The notes under the pieces: model-generated | Databases searched by the model: none | Told to the model about the DNA's origin: nothing | What the model saw: the letters and a program-made list of their open reading frames with translations, nothing else | Origin: Nostoc sp. LEGE 12450 | GTDB lineage: Bacteria; Cyanobacteriota; Cyanobacteriia; Cyanobacteriales; Nostocaceae | DNA: 64,000 nucleotides | Assembly: GCF_015206895.1 (NCBI RefSeq) | Contig: NZ_JADEXU010000020.1 | Coordinates: 1-64,000 of the forward strand | Direction of reading: 5' to 3' | Part shown: positions 26,530 to 35,165 of the stretch, piece after piece | Position numbering within the stretch: position 1 is the first letter of the stretch | Layout: each line of letters starts with the position of its first letter | Made by a program: the position numbers and the translations under genes

Positions 26530-27912
26530 CTAAACACTGACCTTTTTGATTTTCAAATTCTTCAAATATTCTTCTGGCTTTTCGGGGTCAAATTTGATGC
26601 CATCAAAAAACTCTTCTACACCACGGGATGTATTTGTGGGAATATCAGCAGCAGCAATCCCAGCTTCTTTGGCAGCTTCTTTCCAAATATCTTCGCGGTT
26701 GACTTTGTTGATAAGTTCCTTAGCTTTTGCACCATTATTGTCAATGTAATCTTTTGGCAAGAATCCCCAGCGAACGTTTTCAACTATGAACCATAAATCG
26801 TGACTCTTATATGGATATGAAACACTACCTTTTTCATCTTTCCAGTAGTAAGCCGCCATTGATTTATCATCAATTTTGCGACCATCACCCATGTCATACT
26901 TACCTTGGTATGGATCAGCCAGTATTTCAGGTGAAGAAAGATTGAAATAATTCCGTCCAGCCAGAATTTGAGCAGCTTCTTTGCGGTTGTCAAAATTATC
27001 TAGCCATTGCTGTGCTTCCATAATTCCTTTTAAAATTGCTTTGGTAGCCTTGGGATTTTTATCAACCCAATCGCCTCTCATGGCAAGATATTCTTCAGGA
27101 TGATTCTTCCAAATCTCTGCGGTTAATGCTGCTACGTAGCCAATTTTGTCTTGCACCAGGCGATAAGGCCAGGGGTCACCTGTACTAAAGGCATCCATTG
27201 TTCCTGTTTTCATGTTGGCCACAGTTTGCGCTGCTGGTACTGTGAGCAACTTGACATCTGCATCTGGATCTAAGCCGCCTGCTGCTAACCAGTAGCGAAT
27301 CCACAAATCTTGGTTGACGTGGGGAAAAGTGAATGCAGCAGTGAAGGGTGTTGAAGATTTTAATTCCTTAAATAAAGACTTCGCGCCGGCAAGTTGTAGA
27401 CTAATACCTTTGCCTTGGTGCTTACTTGCGATCGCAATTCCATTCCCATGTGTAATTAATTGACATAAGACATACATGGGAATTTTTTTATTTCCCTTGG
27501 TGATTAAACCTTCTGTAATTAAATGTGGCATTGGCATCTGCCATTGACCGCCATCTATACCACCACCAGCAGAACCAATTTCTACGTTGTCTCTGGCTGC
27601 ACCCCAAGAAGCTTGTTTGGAAAGGCCAACATCAGTCATGCCATACTTTGCAAAAAATCCTTTTTCTTTAGCAATAATTAAAGGAGCTGCTTCTACAATG
27701 GGTATATATCCTAGCTTGACTGTAGTAGTTTCTGGTGTTTGTTCTGGGCTAATATTAACAACTGATTGAGCAGCTGGTTGTGCTTGAGTGCTTCCACCGG
27801 TGAGGTTGTCAGGAGGATTGCCCAAACAGCCTTTTAGAAATACAGCACTCGCAGATGCTCCGGCTGTAAATATGAATTTGCGACGGGAAATTTGATTAAA
27901 AAATTCTGTCAT
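26530..27912 (-). CDS. cmpA: Bicarbonate-type ABC transporter substrate-binding lipoprotein, CmpA
   Basis: 460 residues. The N-terminus combines a twin-arginine motif ([10 protein letters not shown]) with a lipobox (VFLKGC, Cys29), so it is a lipid-anchored periplasmic binding protein. CmpA and NrtA are close relatives. Features favouring CmpA are [17 protein letters not shown] instead of the GIDGAHILTPMPYLI of NrtA as I remember it, STGDPWPYR instead of GEPWN, and HPEEYLAMR, where nitrate binders have Lys (HPEK); Glu274 would match the Glu reported as a bicarbonate ligand in CmpA. No nirA or narB gene is near. Nitrate binding is the alternative. Confidence 0.82.
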   Translation of the reverse strand: MTEFFNQISRRKFIFTAGASASAVFLKGCLGNPPDNLTGGSTQAQPAAQSVVNISPEQTPETTTVKLGYIPIVEAAPLIIAKEKGFFAKYGMTDVGLSKQASWGAARDNVEIGSAGGGIDGGQWQMPMPHLITEGLITKGNKKIPMYVLCQLITHGNGIAIASKHQGKGISLQLAGAKSLFKELKSSTPFTAAFTFPHVNQDLWIRYWLAAGGLDPDADVKLLTVPAAQTVANMKTGTMDAFSTGDPWPYRLVQDKIGYVAALTAEIWKNHPEEYLAMRGDWVDKNPKATKAILKGIMEAQQWLDNFDNRKEAAQILAGRNYFNLSSPEILADPYQGKYDMGDGRKIDDKSMAAYYWKDEKGSVSYPYKSHDLWFIVENVRWGFLPKDYIDNNGAKAKELINKVNREDIWKEAAKEAGIAAADIPTNTSRGVEEFFDGIKFDPEKPEEYLKNLKIKKVSV

Positions 27913-28227
27913 AATATCTCCTTTGAAGGTAAATTTTATTTTTTATAGCTATGACAATTTAGGCAAGGAATACAACATCTTTCTTGCATTGTCTAATGAT
28001 TGTTCGAGCTATATTTGACAAGGTAAACGCAGCCATTTCATCAATGACACGTCTACTTATATAAAAACTCGGCTAATTTATTGGCTCTGCTCTAGTGTGA
28101 CGCAGAGGCATCATTCACCTTGTTGAAATCAGTTTACAGCCTTTGAAGCCAAATTAGTCCACTCGGTATCTCGAATTATTAAACAAATATTAGATTGGAT
28201 GTATAAGGAAAAATTTATCTATTTTCC

Positions 28228-28240
28228 TTAACTATAGTAA
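28228..28240. promoter_or_regulatory. Possible CmpR site upstream of cmpA
   Basis: TTA-ACTATAG-TAA matches the TTA-N7/8-TAA consensus of the LysR-type regulator CmpR, about 315 nt before the cmpA start. The motif is short and AT-rich, so chance occurrence is likely. No GTA-N8-TAC (NtcA) site was found in 27913-28663, in line with a carbon-regulated rather than nitrogen-regulated operon. Confidence 0.3.
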
Positions 28241-28250
28241 TAATTTCTAA

Positions 28251-28391
28251 TATATAAGCTCTTGTTTATGGAGACTATTATATTTACACTATGATTTACT
28301 CTTTTTGCTTATTTTATAACTTCCTTTTAGCCGTAATTGGTCATATATAAACTCTTATTTATGGAGACTATTATATTTAAATTATGATTTA
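28251..28391. repeat. Two 48-bp direct repeats in the cmpA upstream region
   Basis: Copies at 28251-28298 and 28344-28391 differ at 4 of 48 positions. The core is CTTnTTTATGGAGACTATTA. They are 93 bp apart, just upstream of the candidate promoter region of cmpA. They may be a duplicated regulatory segment. The rest of the 751-nt gap is AT-rich, apart from a CCCCCTGCCCCCTGC tract near 28456. Confidence 0.6.
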
Positions 28392-28663
28392 TATCAAGTC
28401 CGGTCAATCACTTATGATTACCGCATCTGTGCAAAAATCGAAAAAGCCTCTTTCCCCCTGCCCCCTGCGGTCTAAATGATAAGTCTTTAGCCGGACACGA
28501 TATTACAGGTACATAGTTTCCCTCACAACGTATTTGTATCAACCTTAAAATCAAATGGTATTATGAATTTCCAATATGTATGGGGTAGACATCTTTGCCC
28601 ACCCCATACATCTTGAATAATTTATTTCTTGCTTGAAAATCCCTTGTAGCTTTTGTGAGCAGT

Positions 28664-29905
28664 TTACGTAGTATATTCGGCGTTAATCCTCACGTAGTCA
28701 TAACTCAAATCACAACCCCAAGCTTTACCCACACCATTACCGTTGCCAACATTAACGGAGATTAACACCGTATCATCTTGGAGATAAGCACCCGTCGCTG
28801 CTTTTTTCAAATAAGCACTCGCTGCTGCACGATCAAAAGTTAAGGGTTGCCCATTTTCTAACATTAAGAAATTTCCTAACTTAATTTGCAGGTTTTCTTG
28901 CTCAAATGGTATACCTGCACGTCCGGCGGCGGCGGCGATGCGTCCCCAGTTGGGATCTCGTCCAAAGATTGCAGATTTAACTAAGGATGAACCAGCGATG
29001 GTTTTGGCTATTTGCCGGGCTGAGAGTTCATCATGGGCCCCTGTTACTTCCACTTCTATTAGACAAGTTGCGCCTTCACCATCACGAGCGATCGCTTTGG
29101 CTAAATGCTGGCAAACTGCTGTTAACATGGCTTCTAATTTTTCTGCTTCTGCGCCCCATTCTATAATTGCTGGGGTACGAGATTGACCATTTGCCAAGGC
29201 GATTAAGCTGTCGTTGGTGCTGGTATCACCATCTACAGTAATGGAATTAAAGCTTCTATCAGCCGCCCTTGTTAACATCTGTTGCCAAAGGGCTGGCGAA
29301 ACCACAGCATCACAAGTAACAAATGCCAACATAGTTGCCATGTTGGGGTGAATCATGCCGGAACCTTTAGCAATACCACCAATTCGTACCGGGCGTTCAC
29401 CTACAATTGTCTCTAGGGCAATGGATTTTGTTACCAAATCTGTAGTGATAATCGCCCCAGCTGCGGCATCTGAACCTGTTGCTGATAGTGCTGCTACTAC
29501 ATTGGGAATCCCGCTTCGCAAAGCATCCATCTTAATTCTTTGACCGATCACGCCAGTGGAAGCCAATAAAACAGATTCAGACGAGATGTTTAGTGCGTGA
29601 GCTATTGCCAGAGAAGACTCTAGGGTATCAAGGTAGCCTTGATTACCTGTAGCAGCATTTGCTTGTCCAGCGTTGCAAAGGATGGCACGAGCGCTAGGTT
29701 TGGCTAGCAAGCGTTGACGACAATATTCTACACAGGCAGCTTTGACTTGACTGGTGGTGAATACACCAGCTGCGATCGCTTCCACCTCTGAAAATATCAA
29801 TGCTAAATCCGGCAACCCCGAAGGTTTCAACCCTGCGGTTATTCCCGCCGCCTGATACCCCCTTGGTGCTGTGATGCCACCTGTGATTTTTTGCCAATCT
29901 GCCAT
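28664..29905 (-). CDS. argJ: Bifunctional ornithine acetyltransferase / N-acetylglutamate synthase
   Basis: 413 residues with the ArgJ signatures ITAPRGYQAAGITAGLK, AILCNAGQANAATG, and the autocleavage site GSGMIHPNMATMLAF, where the Thr of ATML becomes the N-terminal nucleophile of the beta chain. FGRDPNWGRIAAAAGRAGIP is the C-terminal active-site segment. It transfers the acetyl group from N-acetylornithine to glutamate, and from acetyl-CoA in bifunctional forms, in the arginine cycle that also feeds cyanophycin. Length is normal. It stands alone, with the tandem small-RNA locus upstream. Confidence 0.95.
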   Translation of the reverse strand: MADWQKITGGITAPRGYQAAGITAGLKPSGLPDLALIFSEVEAIAAGVFTTSQVKAACVEYCRQRLLAKPSARAILCNAGQANAATGNQGYLDTLESSLAIAHALNISSESVLLASTGVIGQRIKMDALRSGIPNVVAALSATGSDAAAGAIITTDLVTKSIALETIVGERPVRIGGIAKGSGMIHPNMATMLAFVTCDAVVSPALWQQMLTRAADRSFNSITVDGDTSTNDSLIALANGQSRTPAIIEWGAEAEKLEAMLTAVCQHLAKAIARDGEGATCLIEVEVTGAHDELSARQIAKTIAGSSLVKSAIFGRDPNWGRIAAAAGRAGIPFEQENLQIKLGNFLMLENGQPLTFDRAAASAYLKKAATGAYLQDDTVLISVNVGNGNGVGKAWGCDLSYDYVRINAEYTT

Positions 29906-30131
29906 TTTCTTCCTTACAACTATCAGGTTGGATAAATCAATTTGTGCTTTAAAAAAATGCGAAAAGACGCGATTAATCGCATCTGTACAAGAGTTATGAG
30001 TTTCTCCTCAGTTCCCTTGCTCCCCAATTCCCAGTGACTATTATGAGTTTATTTGCTGATGGCAATAATAATGCACCAGTTGGCGATTAGCATAATTGTT
30101 TTACCTTTCTTATGACGAAAGACAAATTATG

Positions 30132-30182
30132 AAAAAAGAGAGCTGCCTAAGTAGCTCTCCAGATCATTACGGTGCATCTTTT
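30132..30182 (-). ncRNA. Candidate ~50-nt small RNA, copy 1
   Basis: On the minus strand: a TATACT -10 box (30194-30189), a predicted start near 30182, then AGATGCACCGTAATGATCTG, then a hairpin GAGAGCT-ACTTAGGC-AGCTCTC (30159-30138) directly followed by six T. This is a complete promoter-to-terminator unit too short to encode a peptide. The -10 to hairpin distance is 30 nt, identical to copy 2. I do not recognise it as Yfr1, 6S or a named Nsi RNA. A pure terminator duplication is the main alternative. Confidence 0.6.
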
Positions 30183-30283
30183 ACTCACAGTATATATTTG
30201 ATTATCTAAGAGTTAATACTTATTGATTAAGATTTATTCTACAATTTGAATGAAGCTACTCCGTAAATACCACAAAACTAGAT

Positions 30284-30334
30284 AAAAAAGAGAGCTACTT
30301 AGGCAGCTCTCCAGATCATCAGGGTGCATCTACT
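30284..30334 (-). ncRNA. Candidate ~50-nt small RNA, copy 2
   Basis: On the minus strand: TATAGT (30346-30341), then AGATGCACCCTGATGATCTG, then GAGAGCT-GCCTAAGT-AGCTCTC (30311-30290) and six T. The linear part matches copy 1 except for two substitutions (G to C and A to G in the TG/GATGATC region). The hairpin is the exact reverse complement of the copy 1 hairpin, so the two loops are complementary. It lies 152 nt upstream of copy 1 in the same orientation. Confidence 0.6.
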
Positions 30335-30540
30335 TACCACACTATATCATTTTAGGTATGCGGGTAGTCACCAGTTTTTATATGAAGATTTTATGAAGAA
30401 ACACCGAGAAAATACTTACTTTAGGTAGGGGACATTGGGCATTGAAAAGAGGCAGAGGGGAAAACTCTTCTCCCTTACTCCCTGCTCCCTTGCCCCCTGC
30501 TCCCTACTCCCTCACGCTTCAAACCTGCTTTGACAGACTA

Positions 30541-32016
30541 CTAAGCATTCAGTTTCTTTTCTACCAATTCGTTAGTCAGCTTGGGATCGGCACGTTTAGC
30601 TGTCTTTTTCAGAACTTGTCCGACAAAGAAGCCTTTAAGGTTGGTATTACCGTTGCGATACTTTTCTAGTTCTTTAGGATTGGCGGCTATGACTTCATCA
30701 ACAATAGGTTCTAGTACAGTAGGATCGGTAATTAACTCAAGACCTGCAAAGGCTTTTTCAGGAGAAATCCCACTGAGCAAATCTGGCAGTTTTTCTTTAG
30801 CTTGAGCATTACTAATTTTGCCCGTTTCAATGCGAGTAATGATCTCAGCTAAATTGGTGGGAGTCAGCCCGATTTGAGTAATAGTGAGTTTTTGCTTATT
30901 AAGATGGGCTGCGATATCTTGAGTAATCCAGTTTGCAGCAGCTTTGGGATTTGCTCCAGATGCGATCGCAGTTTCAAAATATTCGGCTATTGAACGATCT
31001 TCTGTCAACACTCGCGCATCGTAAGCCGAAAGCCCCAACTCACTTTCATAATGATGGCGTTTTTGGGCTGGTAATTCTGGTAATTCGCTGCGCCAGTTCT
31101 CTAATTCTGAATCCGTCACCTCAATTGGTGCTAAATCTGGTTCAGGGAAATAGCGATAATCGCTAGAACCTTCCTTTACCCGCATACTACTTGTGCGTTG
31201 AGCGCCTTCTTCCCACAGCCGAGTTTCTTGAATAATGCGATCGCCTGCTTCAATGGCGGCGATTTGGCGCTCAATTTCATAGTCAATCGCTCGTTGGATG
31301 GCGCTGAAGGAGTTCATGTTTTTAATTTCCACCTTGGTGCCAAATTCCTCTCGTCCCACCGGACGCACAGAAATATTGACATCGCAGCGCAGAGATCCTT
31401 CTTGCATATTACCGTCACTCACGCCGAGATAGCGGACAATCCGGCGTAACTCTTCGGCATATTCAGCAGCTTCTAATCCAGAACGCAGATCGGGTTCCGA
31501 GACAATTTCGACTAACGGTATACCTGCGCGATTGTAGTCTACCAGAGAATAGGAAGAACCGGAGAGGCGATCGCTACCGGCGTGTACCAATTTTCCCGCA
31601 TCTTCTTCCATGTGCAGACGTGTAATACCAATGCGTTTACGGGTGGGATTCCCCTCAGCATCTACCAACTCAATTTCTAACCAACCATGTTCTGCGATCG
31701 GTAGATCGTATTGAGAAATTTGGTAATTTTTGGGTAAGTCAGGATAAAAATACTGTTTCCGGTCAAACTTACTATATCTGGCAATTTGACAATTCAGTGC
31801 CAAACCAGTTTTGACAGCGTATTCTAATACTTTTTCATTGAGTACAGGTAAGACCCCAGGTAAACCCATACAAACCGGGTCAATGTTAGTATTTGGGTCA
31901 GCACCAAATGCCGTAGAGCTATTAGAGAAAATTTTGGTCTTGGTACTCAGCTGACAATGGGTTTCTAGACCAATAATCGCTTCATACTCAGTTTTTACAG
32001 TTGTAGCAGTCGTCAT
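30541..32016 (-). CDS. gatB: Asp-tRNA(Asn)/Glu-tRNA(Gln) amidotransferase subunit B
   Basis: 491 residues, the usual length. EYEAIIGLETHCQLST at the N-terminus, CMGLPGVLPVLN, YSKFDRKQYFYPDLPKNYQI, the HMEEDAGKL motif, DYNRAGIPLVEIVSEPD and the GatB/Yqey tail (EKAFAGLELITDPTVLEPIV) are all present. Subunit B is the kinase/tRNA-binding part of GatCAB, which converts misacylated Glu-tRNA(Gln) to Gln-tRNA(Gln). No gatA or gatC lies nearby, which is normal for cyanobacteria. The 30347-30540 gap downstream holds only a CTCCCTGCTCCC-type low-complexity repeat. Confidence 0.97.
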   Translation of the reverse strand: MTTATTVKTEYEAIIGLETHCQLSTKTKIFSNSSTAFGADPNTNIDPVCMGLPGVLPVLNEKVLEYAVKTGLALNCQIARYSKFDRKQYFYPDLPKNYQISQYDLPIAEHGWLEIELVDAEGNPTRKRIGITRLHMEEDAGKLVHAGSDRLSGSSYSLVDYNRAGIPLVEIVSEPDLRSGLEAAEYAEELRRIVRYLGVSDGNMQEGSLRCDVNISVRPVGREEFGTKVEIKNMNSFSAIQRAIDYEIERQIAAIEAGDRIIQETRLWEEGAQRTSSMRVKEGSSDYRYFPEPDLAPIEVTDSELENWRSELPELPAQKRHHYESELGLSAYDARVLTEDRSIAEYFETAIASGANPKAAANWITQDIAAHLNKQKLTITQIGLTPTNLAEIITRIETGKISNAQAKEKLPDLLSGISPEKAFAGLELITDPTVLEPIVDEVIAANPKELEKYRNGNTNLKGFFVGQVLKKTAKRADPKLTNELVEKKLNA

Positions 32017-32146
32017 AATATCACTAATTTCGGCATAATCCTTGTAGTGGTACTATTGTAGCGGCGTATTGAGTTGCGCTGAAGACGGTTATTTGGGTGA
32101 GTAATGCTTACCCTGATGAGCTTGAAAAAGAAGGTGCAAACCTAAG

Positions 32147-32671
32147 ATGAAGAAAATCTTGATTATTGGTTCTGGGGGTGTTGGTAAATCTACCCTAGCC
32201 CGCGAACTGGGAACCATCTTAGGCTTACAAGTCATTCACTTAGATGCTTGGTACTGGAATCCTGGCTGAGTTGAGACTCCAAAAGCTAAATGGCAAAGTA
32301 TTATCCAAGACCTAACCTTGCGAGAATCTTGGATTATGGATGGTAACTATGGCGGTACTCTCGACATTCGTTTATCGGTTGCAGATACGGTAATATTTTT
32401 GGATTTTTCTCGGATTTTATGTTTGTCGCGGGTGATTAAGCGTCGCTTCATGTATGCTAGACAATCCAGACCTGATATGGCATCAGATTGTCCTGAAAGA
32501 TTGAATTGGGAATTTCTCAAATATATCTGGTCATACCCAATTACTCGTCGTCCTATAATTTTAGAAAAACTTAATCAACTAACACAAAATCAGCAAGTCA
32601 TTATCCTCCACGAGCCCAAAGAAGTTAGAGAGTTTTTGCAAAAATTTTCTCACTATAGCAATCCGATTTGA
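32147..32671 (+). pseudogene. P-loop kinase (topology-modulation/FlaR-like), nonsense-interrupted
   Basis: From ATG 32147 the frame reads MKKILIIGSGGVGKSTLARE (Walker A) and IHLDAWYWNPG, then TGA at 32267-32269, then VETPKAKWQSIIQDL to LHEPKEVREFLQKF. Relatives have a Trp at the stop (NPGWVETP), so this is a single TGG-to-TGA change at codon 41. The second half is open from 32270. The last codons and the stop (32656-32671) come from an inserted type II element, so the original C-terminus is also lost. It is an adenylate-kinase-like small ATPase family of unknown substrate. Confidence 0.8.
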
Positions 32672-32788
32672 CTTCTGTTCGCGCAGCGTGGCGTAGCCAT
32701 ATTTATTTGCGTGGGCAGGTAACAGGCAATGGTCAAGAAGGCTCTTTGAGCTATACTGAATTTTTTCAAGAATCAAATATGAGTCCTA
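32656..32788 (+). mobile_element. Type II miniature element, TA-flanked
   Basis: 133 bp between TA at 32654-32655 and TA at 32789-32790. The left end is TAGCAATCCGATTTGAC, the right end ATCAAATATGAGTCCTA. It includes the GTTCGCGCAGCGTGGCGTAG block and a degenerate heptamer run. It supplies the stop codon of the upstream broken kinase gene. The rest of the gap to 33020 is AT-rich, without a gene. Confidence 0.75.
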
Positions 32789-33020
32789 TATAATTAAAAC
32801 TATATACAAATTTTAATCAATATCTTAAACTATTTAATAATAAATTAAAATTTAAAACATTAGCACTCAAGGCTTGTTAGTGCTAATATTCAACAAAATT
32901 TTAATACCTATGATATAGAGCAAAGGTCTACTTTTTATAGATGCTTAAGTTAGGTTAAAAGCATTATAATAGAGAAAAAGTAAAGCTTCCTGCAAGTAAT
33001 TTATAACTCGGAGTACTAGC

Positions 33021-33371
33021 ATGAAATACACTTTTGATATTGTAGGAGTATCTCCACTTTTGCAGTTTTTTAATCACCAACAGCAAAATGAGCAAAAACT
33101 ACCCCACCAAGGCGTGGAATACTTGGGAATGTATACGTGTACACTAGATACGTTTCTAGAATCGGTAGAATCAGTTCCAGCCAAGTGGGGTTGGAATCTA
33201 GATCAAGTGGTAGATACCGTTATTCAGTTTTGGCTGAACAACTCAGACAGTATTAGTTATTGGAAAGTACGTTTAAGTAATGCTGGTAAAGATAATTTAA
33301 TAGTCGCAAGATTGGCAGATATAACCGCCTTACAAGCTGAATTTGAATCCCTTCTAGATAAGAAATGGTGA
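33021..33371 (+). CDS. Small conserved-looking protein of unknown function
   Basis: Not recognised. 116 residues with no signal peptide or membrane helix. It starts MKYTFDIVGVSPLLQFFNHQ, has a Trp-rich centre (VPAKWGWNLDQVVDTVIQFW) and an acidic C-terminus (LQAEFESLLDKKW). GGAGT occurs 13 nt before the ATG. Codon use and frame are consistent with a real gene. It is a single gene between two type II elements (ending 32788 and starting 33387). Confidence 0.6.
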   Translation: MKYTFDIVGVSPLLQFFNHQQQNEQKLPHQGVEYLGMYTCTLDTFLESVESVPAKWGWNLDQVVDTVIQFWLNNSDSISYWKVRLSNAGKDNLIVARLADITALQAEFESLLDKKW

Positions 33372-33386
33372 ATAGATAGCTAGATA

Positions 33387-33501
33387 TAGAACTCATATTT
33401 GATTTTTGAAAAAGCTCAGTACAACTCAAAAATTCTTCTTGCCTCTTGCCTCTTACCTGTCAATACCACACTGCGCGAACAAAAATCAAAGCTGATTCCT
33501 A
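33387..33501 (-). mobile_element. Type II miniature element, TA-flanked, best-preserved termini
   Basis: 115 bp between TA at 33385-33386 and 33502-33503. Termini TAGAACTCATATTTGATTTT and AAAATCAAAGCTGATTCCTA form a near-perfect inverted repeat of about 20 bp, with mismatches mainly at the GCT/ATA positions. The internal part has CTTGCCTCTTGCCTC heptamers. It sits 33 nt from the end of the ATP-grasp gene. Confidence 0.8.
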
Positions 33502-33534
33502 TAGGAGTATGAATTGCTGCGCCTCCAGCCAAAA

Positions 33535-34545
33535 TCAATACTTTTCTCTTTTATTTTCGTTTTCAAGTATTTTGAGAATTTTGAGATATAGATTTTCTAC
33601 TCTCTTGGTCTGAACTTCACCAAAAGATGCATAGTGAGTTAAGCTAGGAGCGCCATTTACTTCAAGGATTGTATAATCTACTATTGATGAGGTTATATCA
33701 CTAGCAAGAATGTCCACACCTGATAATCTCAGTTGCATATCTTTTGTAATACTTACTGCGAGTTTTTGAAAATCAGGATGAATGCTTTCTGTAAAGTCTA
33801 CTGCTTCACCTCCAGTTGATAAATTTGCATTATCTAAAAGATATATAATATTATTCTTAGGTATCACACTACTAAAATTTAGCTTCCGTCTTCGTAAGTT
33901 TTTTTTAATTCTGTAATCATCAAAATCTATAATTTCTTTTCTACCATTTTTGATAAAACTTTCTTGCTTCTGTTGCATAAGCTCTAAAACATTAGACTGG
34001 CCATCTCCGGTTATAAATAAGGGAATTCTTTGATATGCTGAAACTACTTCATCATCAAGTACTACAATTCTGTAATCATTGCCATTATAAAATCGTTCAA
34101 CAATAAAGCCTGAGACTTTTTGCAAGATTTTCTTGGCTATTTGATAGTATTCTTGTTTATTATGAACCTTGGTAACAAATATTCCTTGACTGAGATTAAT
34201 TGGCTTGACAATTACAGGAAATCCTAACTCTTTAGCATAATAGAATCCTTGATCTATATTTCTGATATTACCTATCTCTTCGCATAATTCTTCACTAAAG
34301 AATGTTTTTCCTTCGGTAACTTTGTAGCCAAAATTATTCAAAAAAAAGCTGGAAACACTTTTATCTTTTGCTATTGCTGTTGAACCCGAAGAATTAATAC
34401 TAAATCTGGTATTTCTGAAAAAACTTTTATTCCCGTTTTTAAAGGTAATCAGCCCCACAAAGGTACATTCTGGGTCTACTAAAACTACTGCTCCTATTTC
34501 TTCTGCTACTTTTTGAATGATTGATGTTACAAATGGTGTTTCCAT
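33535..34545 (-). CDS. ATP-grasp ligase, cyanophycin-synthetase-like
   Basis: 336 residues. The ATP-grasp core resembles the central domain of cyanophycin synthetase and GshAB: YAKELGFPVIVKPINLSQGI, VERFYNGNDYRIVVLDDEVV, a GDGQSNVLEL loop, NLSTGGEAVDFTESIHPDFQ and the metal-binding YTILEVNGAPSLTHYA. The N-terminal domain and the Mur-ligase half of CphA are absent, so it is not a cyanophycin synthetase. Such stand-alone enzymes ligate an amino acid or peptide to a carboxylate; the substrate is unknown. No peptide precursor gene could be recognised next to it. The 34546-34928 leader shows no other gene. Confidence 0.75.
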   Translation of the reverse strand: METPFVTSIIQKVAEEIGAVVLVDPECTFVGLITFKNGNKSFFRNTRFSINSSGSTAIAKDKSVSSFFLNNFGYKVTEGKTFFSEELCEEIGNIRNIDQGFYYAKELGFPVIVKPINLSQGIFVTKVHNKQEYYQIAKKILQKVSGFIVERFYNGNDYRIVVLDDEVVSAYQRIPLFITGDGQSNVLELMQQKQESFIKNGRKEIIDFDDYRIKKNLRRRKLNFSSVIPKNNIIYLLDNANLSTGGEAVDFTESIHPDFQKLAVSITKDMQLRLSGVDILASDITSSIVDYTILEVNGAPSLTHYASFGEVQTKRVENLYLKILKILENENKREKY

Positions 34546-34928
34546 TATGATAACTATAATTTTATCGGGGGAACGTTAATATTCATTCTCAAATGAACTT
34601 TTGAGAGTCTCTTTTAAGACATTAGCGTTAATTTTACCACTGATACTGATTTTACTTCTGCGTATGCAAACAAATCATGAAAACTGAATATTTGGCGAAC
34701 CTTCTGCTTGAAGATTTTTTTGTGCTGAAAACAGTTGTAAATTAAGGCTTTGAGATTCATAGCTACCTGAAAATTACAACTTAGTTGGTCTAAAATTTAG
34801 CGCTAAGTGTTGACAACTTATTAATAATCGAATAACAAGGTGGCAGCAGCATAAAAAAAAGCGTTAGTGCATTCCTACTTAGAAACTAATTAACGCCCTT
34901 CATTAAACTTCATACGGATAACATCATT

Positions 34929-35165
34929 ATGCCAGAAAATACGGTTAACCAAGCTTCTAAATCAGACAATCAGCCTATTGCTTATAAAGAACGCCTCAAT
35001 TCTTGGGCGATCGCTCGTCAGCTTCCTAATACGCAACGGGAAATTGTTGCTCGCTTCCGCAGCCGTTCTGATGCCGATGGCTATATGCGACACCTCCCCC
35101 AGGAAATTCCAAATGCTTCCTATATGGTTGTTTTTGATTGCCAACGTGAAGCATCTGTGATTTAA
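34929..35165 (+). CDS. Small cyanobacterial protein of unknown function
   Basis: 78 residues, not assigned to a family. After a polar N-terminus (MPENTVNQASKSDNQPIAYK) comes a compact alpha/beta-like segment: WAIARQLPNTQREIVARFRS, then DADGYMRHL and SYMVVFDCQRE. The alternation suggests a small SPOR- or ferredoxin-like fold, but this is a guess. It appears to be a single gene, divergent from the ATP-grasp gene across 383 nt. Confidence 0.65.
   Translation: MPENTVNQASKSDNQPIAYKERLNSWAIARQLPNTQREIVARFRSRSDADGYMRHLPQEIPNASYMVVFDCQREASVI

Noticed and set aside
22150-27912. Assignment of the ABC operon as nrtABCD for nitrate
   Set aside because: Ligand-region motifs of the binding protein fit CmpA better, there is no NtcA-type GTA-N8-TAC upstream and no nitrate or nitrite reductase gene in the window; kept as the alternative.
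30138-30311. Simple duplicated transcription terminators
   Set aside because: The similarity continues through the 20-nt body to a -10 box at identical distance in both copies, which a terminator duplication alone does not require; retained as the main alternative to the sRNA interpretation.
32147-32671. Selenocysteine or recoded TGA in the P-loop kinase
   Set aside because: Relatives have Trp at that codon, no SECIS-like hairpin follows and cyanobacteria of this type are not known to use TGA for Trp or Sec; a nonsense mutation is simpler.
33535-34545. Cyanophycin synthetase cphA
   Set aside because: Only the ATP-grasp part is present (336 residues against about 870-900) and the Mur-ligase half is missing.
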